Positions 47,080-56,096 of a stretch of DNA of 64,000 nucleotides are shown piece after piece. How positions within the stretch are numbered: position 1 is the first letter of the stretch; the number at the start of each line of letters is the position of its first letter. The stretch covers positions 3,313,709 to 3,377,708 of the forward strand of contig NZ_CP092587.1 in assembly GCF_023920225.1 (NCBI RefSeq), read 5' to 3'. The position numbers and the translations under genes are program-made. This stretch comes from Vibrio gazogenes (GTDB taxonomy: Bacteria; Pseudomonadota; Gammaproteobacteria; Enterobacterales; Vibrionaceae). Below the pieces are notes generated by a model, which worked only from the letters and a program-made list of their open reading frames with translations, did no database searches and was not told where the DNA came from.

Positions 47080-47682
47080 ATGGGAAAACATCGTCAGCCA
47101 AACCAGTCACAAAAAAGAGACAAATCAGGCTTTATTCGGATTATTAGTGGATTGTGGAAAGGCCGAAAACTGCCGGTTCATGATGCTGAAGGTCTCAGAC
47201 CCACCACAGACAGAGTCAAAGAAACCCTGTTTAACTGGCTGGCGACCGATATCCCTCAGGCTCGTTGTCTCGATCTGTTTGCCGGTTCAGGAAGCCTAGG
47301 CTTCGAAGCGGCATCACGTCAGGCTGAACAGGTGACCATGATCGAGAAAAACCCAGCCGCATTTCAGCAACTCAAGAAAAATCAGCAGGCGCTGTCAGCG
47401 ACACAACTCCAAATCATTCAAAGCGATGCGCTGCTTTATCTCGCTCAAACGCCACCAGAAGGAACCTATGATATTGTGTTTATCGACCCACCGTTCCGAC
47501 AAGGGTTACTGGAGGAAACGCTCCACTTACTGGAGAGCAACCAATGGTTGCACGAACAGGCAATGATTTATATCGAGAGTGAAAAAGAATGGCCAGTCAC
47601 AGCCATCCCTGCATCGTGGCAACTTTACCGAGAAAAAGTTGCCGGACAAGTTTGTTATCGCTTATATCAAAAAGCCCCTTAA
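47080..47682 (+). CDS. rsmD: 16S rRNA (guanine966-N2)-methyltransferase
   Basis: 200 residues: RIISGLWKGRKLPVHD, TTDRVKETLFNWL, the SAM site CLDLFAGSGSLGFEAASR and the catalytic IVFIDPPFRQG. It methylates G966 of 16S rRNA. Divergent from ftsY, the usual gamma-proteobacterial arrangement. Its stop lies inside its terminator hairpin. Confidence 0.95.
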   Translation: MGKHRQPNQSQKRDKSGFIRIISGLWKGRKLPVHDAEGLRPTTDRVKETLFNWLATDIPQARCLDLFAGSGSLGFEAASRQAEQVTMIEKNPAAFQQLKKNQQALSATQLQIIQSDALLYLAQTPPEGTYDIVFIDPPFRQGLLEETLHLLESNQWLHEQAMIYIESEKEWPVTAIPASWQLYREKVAGQVCYRLYQKAP

Positions 47683-47692
47683 ATCGGGGCTT
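47672..47692 (+). terminator. rsmD terminator
   Basis: AAGCCCC-TTAAATC-GGGGCTT; the rsmD stop codon lies in the loop region. Confidence 0.75.
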
Positions 47693-47717
47693 CTCCAATG
47701 ACGGGCCTGACACAGAC

Positions 47718-48305
47718 TCAGCCTGCCACATAACTTTTGATACCATCCAAAAACATCTGCGTTGAAACCATCACCAAAAGTAGTCCCATTAAACGCTCGG
47801 CTGCTCTCAAACCTTTTTCTCCTAAAATCCGGTGGAAAAAGTCATAAAACATCAAAATAATCGATGTGCCGGACCATGCCAGAAAAACAGCCAATGCCAA
47901 CTCTGGTAAGTCGTTTGGCGACTGTGTAGAAAATACCAATAACGATGCGATCAAAGACGGACCGGCAATCATCGGAACGGCCATCGGTACGATAAAGGGT
48001 TCTTCGCCAGCAGCCAGCCCCGTAATTGAACCGGCACTTGGAAAGATCATCTTAATGGCAATAATAAACAGAATCACACCGCCGGATATGCTCAACGTCT
48101 CCGGGGCAACTTTCAGGAAACCAAGGATATTTTTACCGGCAAACAGGAAAATCATCAAAATGAGCAGTGCAAAACACAACTCCCGAATTAACACGATACG
48201 TCGTCGTTTCGGGTCGAGGTGTTTTAATATCGCAAGCACGATAGGGAGGTTACCAAGCGGATCCATAATCAAAAACATCATGGTCGCGACGGAAATAATT
48301 TCCAT
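47718..48305 (-). CDS. yhgN: MarC-family membrane protein YhgN
   Basis: 195 residues, six hydrophobic segments, with MDPLGNLPIVLAIL near the N-terminus and AVPMIAGPSLIASLLVFS in the middle, the MarC pattern, and the length of E. coli YhgN (197). An integral inner-membrane protein of unknown transport role. Convergent with rsmD. Confidence 0.88.
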   Translation of the reverse strand: MEIISVATMMFLIMDPLGNLPIVLAILKHLDPKRRRIVLIRELCFALLILMIFLFAGKNILGFLKVAPETLSISGGVILFIIAIKMIFPSAGSITGLAAGEEPFIVPMAVPMIAGPSLIASLLVFSTQSPNDLPELALAVFLAWSGTSIILMFYDFFHRILGEKGLRAAERLMGLLLVMVSTQMFLDGIKSYVAG

Positions 48306-48438
48306 ATTTACATCTCAGACGGTTCAATAAAAAACGAAGTATAACAACCCACAAGCAAGATTTCGACGTCCGAATAAGCTCGTCGGAGAGCGCTATGTTC
48401 AAGCACTGCCATCCATCGGAAACGCCAAAAGAATCAAC

Positions 48439-49032
48439 TTAGAGATGCAATGGTAATATCGCAACAACAAGTAAACATAAAGCCACTAAAAACCCGCTGG
48501 TCGTGACTAAAGAGAGTTGATTCACCTTTTCTTGTCCGGGGTAGACCATGACCCGAAAAAACACGACAAACCATAGCACAGCACCGATAGAGGCTTCTAG
48601 AGCACTCCAACTGCGAGTCTGAAGCCACCAGCCACTGGCAGACCAAATCAACCCGAGTAGTCCTGTACCTAAAACAGCAACGACCGTCATCCGTTTATCG
48701 ATATGAGGCAGAAAAAGCAGATAGAGAACAATACCGAGCGCAATCAGAGTGATCGGCAACCACCACTGGATCGGATACAAAATATGTTGCCAGAAGGCCA
48801 AGCTGAAAGCGATACAACTCAACAGGAAAGCGGAAAAAGATAGACGAAATTTGGTTTGCCCGACAAAGGACCACGTAAAAATCAGACAGCAACATAATGC
48901 GACTGAACTCCAGACGGTTGAAGCACGCCATTCTGACGTAAGGCTCCACATCAAGACCAATAATACGATGGTACAAATGAGCCCCAAATAAAAAGAGAGT
49001 CTGTTTTGGTGACCGACATGGCTTTCTTGCAT
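48439..49032 (-). CDS. YhhN-like membrane protein (lysoplasmalogenase family)
   Basis: 197 residues and about seven or eight hydrophobic segments. The second half aligns by eye with E. coli YhhN (LIALGIVLYLLFLPHIDKR, WSALEASIGAVLWFVVFFRV), including conserved spacing. YhhN relatives hydrolyse the vinyl-ether bond of lysoplasmalogens in eukaryotes; the bacterial role is uncertain. In E. coli yhhN is also near rsmD, which supports orthology. Confidence 0.65.
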   Translation of the reverse strand: MQESHVGHQNRLSFYLGLICTIVLLVLMWSLTSEWRASTVWSSVALCCCLIFTWSFVGQTKFRLSFSAFLLSCIAFSLAFWQHILYPIQWWLPITLIALGIVLYLLFLPHIDKRMTVVAVLGTGLLGLIWSASGWWLQTRSWSALEASIGAVLWFVVFFRVMVYPGQEKVNQLSLVTTSGFLVALCLLVVAILPLHL

Positions 49033-49751
49033 ACAAGCTACCTTCGTGTTGAACAGCTGCTAGTTTATAGTCGTTTTATGAGAAATCCACCGATGACGTC
49101 AAAAACTTGGATCTGAGTAAAGAAGTAAAGCTGCACCGTATAAAAACAGTAAAAACCCACCAAAACATCATAAAATTAACAGTAAATGAATGAACCCTGA
49201 TTTTTAGCCAAAAAACCAAAATACAAGTGAACGTTTAATCAGTTTCAAATGGCGTAAATGATGCTTGTCAAAAAACAAATAACTTTAAAAAAACAATATA
49301 TTAAATAACAAAAATCAATAAAAACAAAAATGAGTTAAAACTCAATCATGATAGACAAAAGAACACGTCAGACCACTAAAAATTGACATTCGTGATGTTC
49401 AATTTGAGAACTATTGTCAAATGCATCGATATACAGGTCAGTTATTGCTTAAAACCCCACATAAAAACTACTGAGCTACTTAAACAACCAAAACCAATAA
49501 GGCTATATAACAATCACTCTTTACAACAATAAAAATAAATTTAAATCAAACAGTTAAATAAAAAATATCACTAAAAATCAATATAGGATAAATAACAAAC
49601 AACCAAAAACAACATCAAAAACCAACCTCAGACGACTTATAACGCAGCATAAACATAGTTTTTCAAAGATTTTACAAAATAAATTTGATCAATCATGAAA
49701 AAATGATACTCTGTATAAATATTGACAAATAAATTCTAGGAGCAGTGTGTT
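49033..49751. other. Long AT-rich noncoding stretch
   Basis: 719 bp, strongly A-rich (well below the GC of its flanks), with low-complexity runs of AAAAT/TAAAA and no ORF. A -35/-10-like pair (TTGATC ... TATAAAT) near 49686-49720 precedes the 26-codon ORF. It may bind nucleoid proteins such as H-NS, or be a remnant of an acquired element. Confidence 0.55.
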
Positions 49752-49832
49752 ATGATTACGCCATCTCAAAAGCAGGGACTCGTCATGATTGCGGTTATTC
49801 TCGGCCTTATGACACTGCCTCTGTTTTATTGA
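49752..49832 (+). CDS. Putative 26-residue membrane peptide
   Basis: ATG 49752 behind AGGAG gives a 26-residue peptide beginning MITPSQKQGLVMIAVILG and ending LPLFY: a short polar start and one hydrophobic helix. A plausible promoter is upstream and a strong hairpin begins at its stop codon. Gene-like signals at both ends support expression. Small membrane proteins of this size often modulate a larger membrane protein or act as type I toxins; no family recognised. Confidence 0.5.
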   Translation: MITPSQKQGLVMIAVILGLMTLPLFY

Positions 49833-49893
49833 CACCTTGATAAACAAAAAAGGGACGCTAAAAGCGTCCCTTTTTTGTTTATCAAGGTGTCAA
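49829..49893. terminator. Perfect 30-bp inverted repeat, probable bidirectional terminator
   Basis: 49829-49858 is the exact reverse complement of 49864-49893, around a 5-nt TAAAA loop. The core AAAAAAGGGACGC...GCGTCCCTTTTTT is a classic bidirectional terminator, but the perfect pairing extends 17 bp further out on each side. The stop codon of the 26-codon ORF is inside the left arm. Confidence 0.85.
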
Positions 49894-49898
49894 ATCAT

Positions 49899-50270
49899 TC
49901 ATTCAAATAATTTCGCTGATACGAATTCCCAATGGATGTAATAAACAGCGAGAGCAATTATCGTTATCACCATCATCACAGAGATAGCTGCGCGCCAGAT
50001 AAAACGACCACTCCTTGGCATTAACTCTTTCATACACTCATCATAAGCATCCAAAAATGCTTCACAATCGTCTAGTTGATAATCGGTTTCATGCAGTAAC
50101 TTGTTGCGAACCGTCGCAATATATCGCAGTTTTTTGATGACATTGTGCGGTAAGCGGTTTTCACAACTCGAGATCAGTTGATGCAACCCTCGTCCTTCTG
50201 CGTGATATTGAACACGAAGGAGATGTTCCAGTTTTCGTGTTCTGATAACAACTTTTTCAATCTCTGACAT
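49899..50270 (-). CDS. Conserved protein of unknown function, C-terminal membrane anchor
   Basis: 123 residues. The soluble N-terminal part (~1-85) is helical and charged, with a DUF4145-like look (RYIATVRNKLLHETDYQLDD); one membrane helix at ~93-114 (AISVMMVITIIALAVYYI) ends the protein. No enzyme motif recognised. Monocistronic, ending just before the 30-bp inverted repeat. Confidence 0.6.
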   Translation of the reverse strand: MSEIEKVVIRTRKLEHLLRVQYHAEGRGLHQLISSCENRLPHNVIKKLRYIATVRNKLLHETDYQLDDCEAFLDAYDECMKELMPRSGRFIWRAAISVMMVITIIALAVYYIHWEFVSAKLFE

Positions 50271-50320
50271 GGCTATCCCCTCGATTTATCCTGATGCCCA
50301 GATAACCTATGATGCTGATA

Positions 50321-51325
50321 TTATGGCAACAACCAGCGTGTCAATCGGAAACGAGCACATATCCAACTCATCACCAAAGCACCGATATAACTCATTATAA
50401 TCCATAATGGAATCACCCAAAGTGGGTGCCCCGAGAAATTTAGCTCAAAATGATGCATGGGCCATAAAACCAACGGATGAAGGATGTATATTCCCAAACT
50501 ATAGCGGCTGGTAAAGCGTATCACCTTTTGCCACATCGGAGATAAGTGCTCCCCCCAGTGTCGGCACAGGACAAAAATCATCCCTGCAATCACAACGGTA
50601 TTGATCGTTTTGTAGGAAAGCCAGCGCTTGACTGTATATTCCCCCGCCCCCACGCTCAGATGAATCACCATATAAGCGGTTACCATCAAGCCGATACTTC
50701 CCAGCAGCCCCCAAAGCCAGACATGACTCGCTTCTCGGGACAAATAATATCCGAGCAACAGATAGCCGGAATAAAGCCACAATGAATAAGACCAGACCCC
50801 ATTCCAGTAAAACAAATACGCGACGGAGCTGAAAAGCCATAGCAACAGATAACTTGGTGTAAACCATTCATATCGTCTGACGGCCCAATGAAAGAAAGGG
50901 ACTAAAGCATATAGCGGGATAAAATAATAAAAGAATCCAAGATGATAATAGGTCGCTTCATGGGGCATCTCGGAGAGTCGTTCCTTGACATTACCCCAAT
51001 CAAAACCCGTCGTATCCCAACCCGATAAATAAGCATAAAAAACGGACCAGATCAGAAACGGAATCACCACTTTCATGACTCTGCGCTGAAGATAGTATTT
51101 CCCGTCGAAAGGACGGGCATCACGAATAAGCAGCGCACCGGAAACCATGATAAAAACCGGAACGGCCCATCGGCTGATGCTATTCAATCCGACAGCAACG
51201 AGCCAGTGATCAAAATGAATTACACCATATTGATGACGAAATGGTCCCAAGACATGAATACCGACAACAAACAGTGCAGCCAGAGAACGCAATAAATCGA
51301 AATATAAAACCCGACTGGGACTCAT
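50321..51325 (-). CDS. Acyltransferase family 3 membrane protein (WecH/OafA-like)
   Basis: 334 residues with about ten membrane helices. The family start is clear: FDLLRSLAALFVVGIHVLGPF with the His thought essential, then RWAVPVFIMVSGALLI, and LGIYILHPLVLWP near the end. Such proteins O-acetylate surface glycans or enterobacterial common antigen using a cytoplasmic acyl donor. The length (334) resembles WecH. Substrate not known. Confidence 0.8.
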   Translation of the reverse strand: MSPSRVLYFDLLRSLAALFVVGIHVLGPFRHQYGVIHFDHWLVAVGLNSISRWAVPVFIMVSGALLIRDARPFDGKYYLQRRVMKVVIPFLIWSVFYAYLSGWDTTGFDWGNVKERLSEMPHEATYYHLGFFYYFIPLYALVPFFHWAVRRYEWFTPSYLLLWLFSSVAYLFYWNGVWSYSLWLYSGYLLLGYYLSREASHVWLWGLLGSIGLMVTAYMVIHLSVGAGEYTVKRWLSYKTINTVVIAGMIFVLCRHWGEHLSPMWQKVIRFTSRYSLGIYILHPLVLWPMHHFELNFSGHPLWVIPLWIIMSYIGALVMSWICARFRLTRWLLP

Positions 51326-51538
51326 CTTGAATCTCCTCTTATCTTGTCGATGACTCTAGCGAGATCGCCCTGTCAGATACAACATTCTATGGTTATCTTT
51401 TATTCAAGCTTATGTCAGAAATTCAGATTGATAGGAATTACCAATTAATAAAATCAGCTCAACCGAATTCATTTCATTACTTAGCTGACGTATGATGTAC
51501 AGGAATTGAACAGAACTCAGTAATAGATGGAGTGTCTT

Positions 51539-52009
51539 ATGAAAACGAATGTCATCGGCTTAGACAGTACAACGAGCCAAAAACTCGCAACATCTTTAAA
51601 TCAACTCCTTGCCAACTATCAGGTATTTTACATGAATGTCAGGGGTTACCACTGGAACATCAAAGGACCAGAGTTTTTTGAACTTCATACCAAGTTTGAA
51701 GAAATCTATACCGATCTATTGACTAAAATCGATGAAGTCGCCGAGCGCATCCTGACATTAGGCAGCACACCGCTGCATACCTTCAGTGATTATGTGGCAT
51801 GCTCTGAAATTAAGGAGCATAAGCAAGCTTCTCAGGCAAAAACAACGGTTGAAGGTTTAGTTCAGGGATTCGGAACGCTGGTAAAACAACAACGAGAAAT
51901 TTTAGGGATTGCTGGTGATGCAAGCGACGAAGGCACCGCAGCATTGATGAGCGATTACATCAGAGAACAAGAAAAACAAATCTGGATGTTTAACGCTTGG
52001 CTACAGTAA
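51539..52009 (+). CDS. dps: Dps-family ferritin-like DNA-binding protein
   Basis: 156 residues from ATG 51539 behind GGAG. Ferroxidase residues are visible: NVRGYHWNIKGPEFFELH and FEEIYTDLLTKIDEVAERIL. It forms dodecamers that oxidise and store iron using peroxide, protecting DNA. In V. cholerae a Dps gene also lies beside the EAL-HDOD gene that follows here. Confidence 0.92.
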   Translation: MKTNVIGLDSTTSQKLATSLNQLLANYQVFYMNVRGYHWNIKGPEFFELHTKFEEIYTDLLTKIDEVAERILTLGSTPLHTFSDYVACSEIKEHKQASQAKTTVEGLVQGFGTLVKQQREILGIAGDASDEGTAALMSDYIREQEKQIWMFNAWLQ

Positions 52010-52075
52010 AGTGATTGGTTTTCAAAAACGCGTATCACAATTCTGAGAACGTTCTATGACTATCGGTCTGAGGGG

Positions 52076-53302
52076 TCACACGATATATTGAGCATTGTTA
52101 CTCCAACATAATGCGTCATGAAGTGATTGACTGACTTCCTCAACCGATAGACCGATTTTTACGCTCTCCGTTTCAATGCCGTGCCAGTCACCTCGTTCAA
52201 AATGCTCCTGAATCGTCAGTAGGTCGCCAAAAACACCTTTGCGCTTCGCCAGGGCTTCTTTCGCGACTTCAGGTAATGGTAACTGCTCCATTAAATCATC
52301 AATGGAAACATCCAGAATGGCATCGAGCACAGAAAACAGACCGATCATAAATGCCTGCCCTTTCAACTCATGAAAAACATCATGGGATGACATCAGCTGA
52401 CAAAAATGAGCGCGCTGTAACGATAATCGATAGAGTTCTTTCGGCTTATCCACAGCAATGTAAGATGCAACGGTCAGAGACACAAAAGACTTGAGCCGGT
52501 CTTGACCTAAATAGATGAGTGCTTGGCGGAACGAGGAGATGCTGACACAAAGACGATCTGAAAGTGCATTGACAAAACGGAGTAATTTATAAGATAAAGT
52601 GACATCTTGTGAGAGGATCTCTTCGACTCGTTCAAAGTCCACCTCAGGCCGACAGACTTCAATAAATAAATTCATTGCAGTCAGGTATTCTGGAACCACA
52701 TAGCGCTTTTTCGTCACCTGTGGCTTTCTAAAATAATAACCTTGAAAAAAGGAGAATCCGGCAGCTTTGGTTTGCAGAAACTCTTCTTCCGTTTCTACCC
52801 GCTCCGCAAGAAACCGACACTGATATTTATCGGCAATTTTTTCTTGGACAAACTGGCAAGCCTCATCCACACCCAAAGCCATGATATCCAATTTAACAAT
52901 ATGAACATAAGGGAGAAAGCGTTCCCACGCTGGCGAATAGACGAAATCATCCAATGCCAGTAAATAGCCGTGGCGATGTAAATCACGGATAACGTAGTAT
53001 AACTCATCCGTCGGTTCACAAGTTTCCAACACCTCGACGACAATCCTGTGCTTGGGCAGCGTAAAGGGAAGCCGACGAATCAGGCTTTTATAGGGAAAAT
53101 TGATAAAACAACGTGCCGACCGTCGATCAGATGTGCAACCAACCGTCAGAAAGTTTTCAGCAATTAAACGATAGGTTGCCCGCTCTGAACTAATGTGAGA
53201 TGGAAAAGCATTCATTTCTCCATCACGAAAAAGTAACTCGTAGCCTAACGTGACACCTTTTGCATTAAGGATTGGCTGACGAGCAACATATGTATATCGC
53301 AT
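52076..53302 (-). CDS. EAL-HDOD signalling protein, degenerate EAL motif
   Basis: 408 residues. N-terminal EAL-type domain (~1-190): the EAL signature is replaced by YELLFRDG, while LALDDF and later ERVETEEEF survive, so phosphodiesterase activity is doubtful. C-terminal HDOD domain (~200-390, ILSQDVTLSYKLLRFVNAL). The order and neighbourhood fit V. cholerae CdgJ (a motility/biofilm regulator), but I do not assign the symbol. Convergent with dps. Confidence 0.82.
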   Translation of the reverse strand: MRYTYVARQPILNAKGVTLGYELLFRDGEMNAFPSHISSERATYRLIAENFLTVGCTSDRRSARCFINFPYKSLIRRLPFTLPKHRIVVEVLETCEPTDELYYVIRDLHRHGYLLALDDFVYSPAWERFLPYVHIVKLDIMALGVDEACQFVQEKIADKYQCRFLAERVETEEEFLQTKAAGFSFFQGYYFRKPQVTKKRYVVPEYLTAMNLFIEVCRPEVDFERVEEILSQDVTLSYKLLRFVNALSDRLCVSISSFRQALIYLGQDRLKSFVSLTVASYIAVDKPKELYRLSLQRAHFCQLMSSHDVFHELKGQAFMIGLFSVLDAILDVSIDDLMEQLPLPEVAKEALAKRKGVFGDLLTIQEHFERGDWHGIETESVKIGLSVEEVSQSLHDALCWSNNAQYIV

Positions 53303-53311
53303 TTTTCGAAC

Positions 53312-53929
53312 CTAGGCTTTTGCCACAGCCAATAAAGCGCCACAACCCAAAAATGCAGATCCAAACACCTTATTTAAACGACGCATCATAAACTCCGAGC
53401 GCATATATCGCCTGAGTTTCGCTGCAAGTGAAGTATATGTCAGCATCACCAGTGTATCGATGGTCATGGTCGTGACACCTAAAATAATGAGTTGAATCAT
53501 CTGAGGGCCTTCCGGTTGAATAAATTGAGGAAAAAGAGCCACCAGAAAAACAATTGATTTCGGATTAGTTAAATTGATCAACATCGATTTGCGCAGCATA
53601 ACCCAAGGTTGATGAAAAGTCTGTGATTCAGTCGTAAAAGACGTGCTAGTATCGCGCCATTTCTGGATTCCCAACCATATAAGGTAAACAACGCCAATCC
53701 ATTTAATGATACTAAACGCAAGCACTGACTGAGCTACCAAAGCACCGACACCCACCCCGACCAACAAGATGTGAAAGCATAATCCCAACTGAAGCCCTGC
53801 AATCGCAAACAGAGACCTGCGGACACCGTAACTGAGACCATTACTGATAGAATTCACAGTGCCAGAACCGGGAGCCAAACTGAAAATAATTGCCGTGGCG
53901 ACATAAGCAAGCCAGACGTGTAGTTCCAT
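53312..53929 (-). CDS. RhtB/LysE-family amino-acid exporter
   Basis: 205 residues from ATG 53929, six hydrophobic segments. LysE-family features: PGSGTVNSISNGLSYGVRRSLFAIAGLQLG near the start and KSMLINLTNPKSIVFLVALFPQF in the middle. Length and pattern match RhtB (homoserine and homoserine lactone efflux). Next to pldB, as in E. coli, where rhtB and pldB also adjoin. Confidence 0.85.
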   Translation of the reverse strand: MELHVWLAYVATAIIFSLAPGSGTVNSISNGLSYGVRRSLFAIAGLQLGLCFHILLVGVGVGALVAQSVLAFSIIKWIGVVYLIWLGIQKWRDTSTSFTTESQTFHQPWVMLRKSMLINLTNPKSIVFLVALFPQFIQPEGPQMIQLIILGVTTMTIDTLVMLTYTSLAAKLRRYMRSEFMMRRLNKVFGSAFLGCGALLAVAKA

Positions 53930-54001
53930 GGGAATTCCTCTATAATAAAGACACTTAACGCAATACAAATAGTTCTCATACTATCAGCAATCAGTTGGAT
54001 T

Positions 54002-55000
54002 ATGAATCAACATGAAATACTGACCTCCCCTTATACGCAAGAGTTTCTCTTTGAGCAAGCCGTCAGCAATGATATTTCGACTTTCTGGCAGGAGAGACAG
54101 GAAGGGATACTCCGTACATATGATAAAAAGCGACTCTACTGGTGCCGCTTTACTCACCCCGATCATGACCAAATGATATTGATTGCAAACGGACGCATAG
54201 AGTCCGTGTGGAAATATCAGGAGCTACTCTACGACTTATTCCGCCAAGGATATGATATTTATACATATGACCACCGTGGACAAGGGCTGTCTGAGCGACT
54301 TTGTACTGACAAACAAATTGGCCATGTCGGCGAGTTTCATGACTATGTGCGTGATATGGAAAGCATCCTCGCACAAACCTTAGCAACCAAAACTTACCGG
54401 GCCCGTTTTCTACTCGCCCACTCGATGGGAGGGGCAGTCGTCACACGCTATATTCAGACCCATCCAGAGCATGGCTTTGATGCCATGGCATTAACCGCAC
54501 CGATGTTCGGGGTTCACATCCCCTATCTACTGCGTCCGATTGCGATCCCTCTAACTCAGATTTTGTCGGCACTGACATCTGAGCCGAAATATGCACCGGG
54601 CTATCAAGGATACTTGTCTAAACCGTTTGAAAATAATCCGTTGACACATAGCCAGACAAGATATCGTTGGTTCAGACAGCTGTATGAGAATCATCCTGAA
54701 TTAAAATTAGGCGGGCCTAGTGCACAGTGGGTCTGGCAAAGTCTCATGGCAATCAAACAATGTCATCAACTGACGCGGCAAGTCACGCTGCCCACACTGA
54801 TCGTACAAGCAGGAGAAGAAAAGATCGTCAGTAATCATGCCCAGAATTTGTTCTGTCACAAAGTTGCTAAAACCAATCCACACTGCACCTGTCTTAAGAT
54901 TGAAGGTGCAAATCATGAGTTGTTATTTGAAAGTGATCAATATCGAATCCCAACTCTGGATGCGATCCTCCGGCACTTTTCCTCCCATCGTTCAACCTGA
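54002..55000 (+). CDS. pldB: Lysophospholipase L2
   Basis: 332-residue alpha/beta hydrolase: nucleophile elbow LLAHSMGGAVVTRY, YTYDHRGQGLSER, and terminal His in EGANHELLFE. It hydrolyses lysophospholipids at the inner membrane. Followed by yigL, the E. coli order. Confidence 0.9.
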   Translation: MNQHEILTSPYTQEFLFEQAVSNDISTFWQERQEGILRTYDKKRLYWCRFTHPDHDQMILIANGRIESVWKYQELLYDLFRQGYDIYTYDHRGQGLSERLCTDKQIGHVGEFHDYVRDMESILAQTLATKTYRARFLLAHSMGGAVVTRYIQTHPEHGFDAMALTAPMFGVHIPYLLRPIAIPLTQILSALTSEPKYAPGYQGYLSKPFENNPLTHSQTRYRWFRQLYENHPELKLGGPSAQWVWQSLMAIKQCHQLTRQVTLPTLIVQAGEEKIVSNHAQNLFCHKVAKTNPHCTCLKIEGANHELLFESDQYRIPTLDAILRHFSSHRST

Positions 55001-55152
55001 CACATCTGATTGATAAACGGTTTGGTAACAAACGGACAAAAATAAAAGAGGAAAGTGGACAAGATGGATTTTACCCTCTTTTTCCCCTTTATTTTTTAGT
55101 AAAATAGTCAGTAACACATCTCTGTATTTCATTTCTATCAAATGAGGATTTT

Positions 55153-55974
55153 ATGACGCTGATCAGCAAAGATATTCGAATTGTTGCTTCTGATCTTGAT
55201 GGTACATTACTCGCTCCAAATCATAAGTTAAGCCCGTTTACCAAGAGCACACTGAAAGACCTCCATCAGAAAGGGTATACATTTATCTTTGCAACCGGAC
55301 GTCATCATGTTGATGTAGCAGGTATCCGTGAAATTGCAGGTATCCCTGCATTCATGATTACCTCGAATGGCGCCCGTATCCACAGCCCGGATAATAAGCT
55401 GATGTTTAGCCGTAATGTGCCAAAAGATTTGGTGCAAAGCCTGATTGATCTCTGTAAAAATGATTCGGATATCTTCATTCATATGTACCACGATGATCAA
55501 TGGCGACTCAGCGCGATCGATGAAACGATTCAACAATATCACAACGAATCTCAATTCACGTTTCAGATGTTTGATCCGGAAAATCCACCGTTGGATAATG
55601 TGGCAAAAATTTTCTTCACTCACAGACAGTCCAGCCACGATGCGCTGGTACGCTATGAGGATATCCTCAATCAACGCTTCTCAGGAGAAGTAACGATCGC
55701 ATTCTCCAGCCCGACGTGCCTTGAAGTGATGGGACCCGAGATATCAAAAGGTCATGCATTACAAGTGGTTGCCAATTCACTCAATCAAACATTAGACCAC
55801 TGTATCGCATTTGGTGACGGGATGAATGATATTGAAATGTTGTCGATGGCTGGTCGAGGGCTGGTCATGGAAACTGCGCATGAGAAAGTCTTCTCAGCTT
55901 TGCCGCAGACTGAACGTATCGGTAGCCATGCGGATGATGCCGTCGCCCACTATCTGCATCAACACTTACTTTAA
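55153..55974 (+). CDS. yigL: Cof-type HAD phosphatase YigL
   Basis: 273 residues. HAD motifs: ASDLDGTLLAP, ATGRHHVDV, KGHALQVVA and FGDGMNDIEML. E. coli YigL dephosphorylates pyridoxal phosphate and sugar phosphates. Its place after pldB supports orthology. Confidence 0.9.
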   Translation: MTLISKDIRIVASDLDGTLLAPNHKLSPFTKSTLKDLHQKGYTFIFATGRHHVDVAGIREIAGIPAFMITSNGARIHSPDNKLMFSRNVPKDLVQSLIDLCKNDSDIFIHMYHDDQWRLSAIDETIQQYHNESQFTFQMFDPENPPLDNVAKIFFTHRQSSHDALVRYEDILNQRFSGEVTIAFSSPTCLEVMGPEISKGHALQVVANSLNQTLDHCIAFGDGMNDIEMLSMAGRGLVMETAHEKVFSALPQTERIGSHADDAVAHYLHQHLL

Positions 55975-56096
55975 TTCACACGCAACTCTTCCTTCGATCA
56001 TCAGTTTTCTATCCTATCCACCAGCAATCGATATTCGATAGTGCTGGTGGTGGATACCCAACCGTTGGGATTCAATATGACGACTGACCAACCCAC

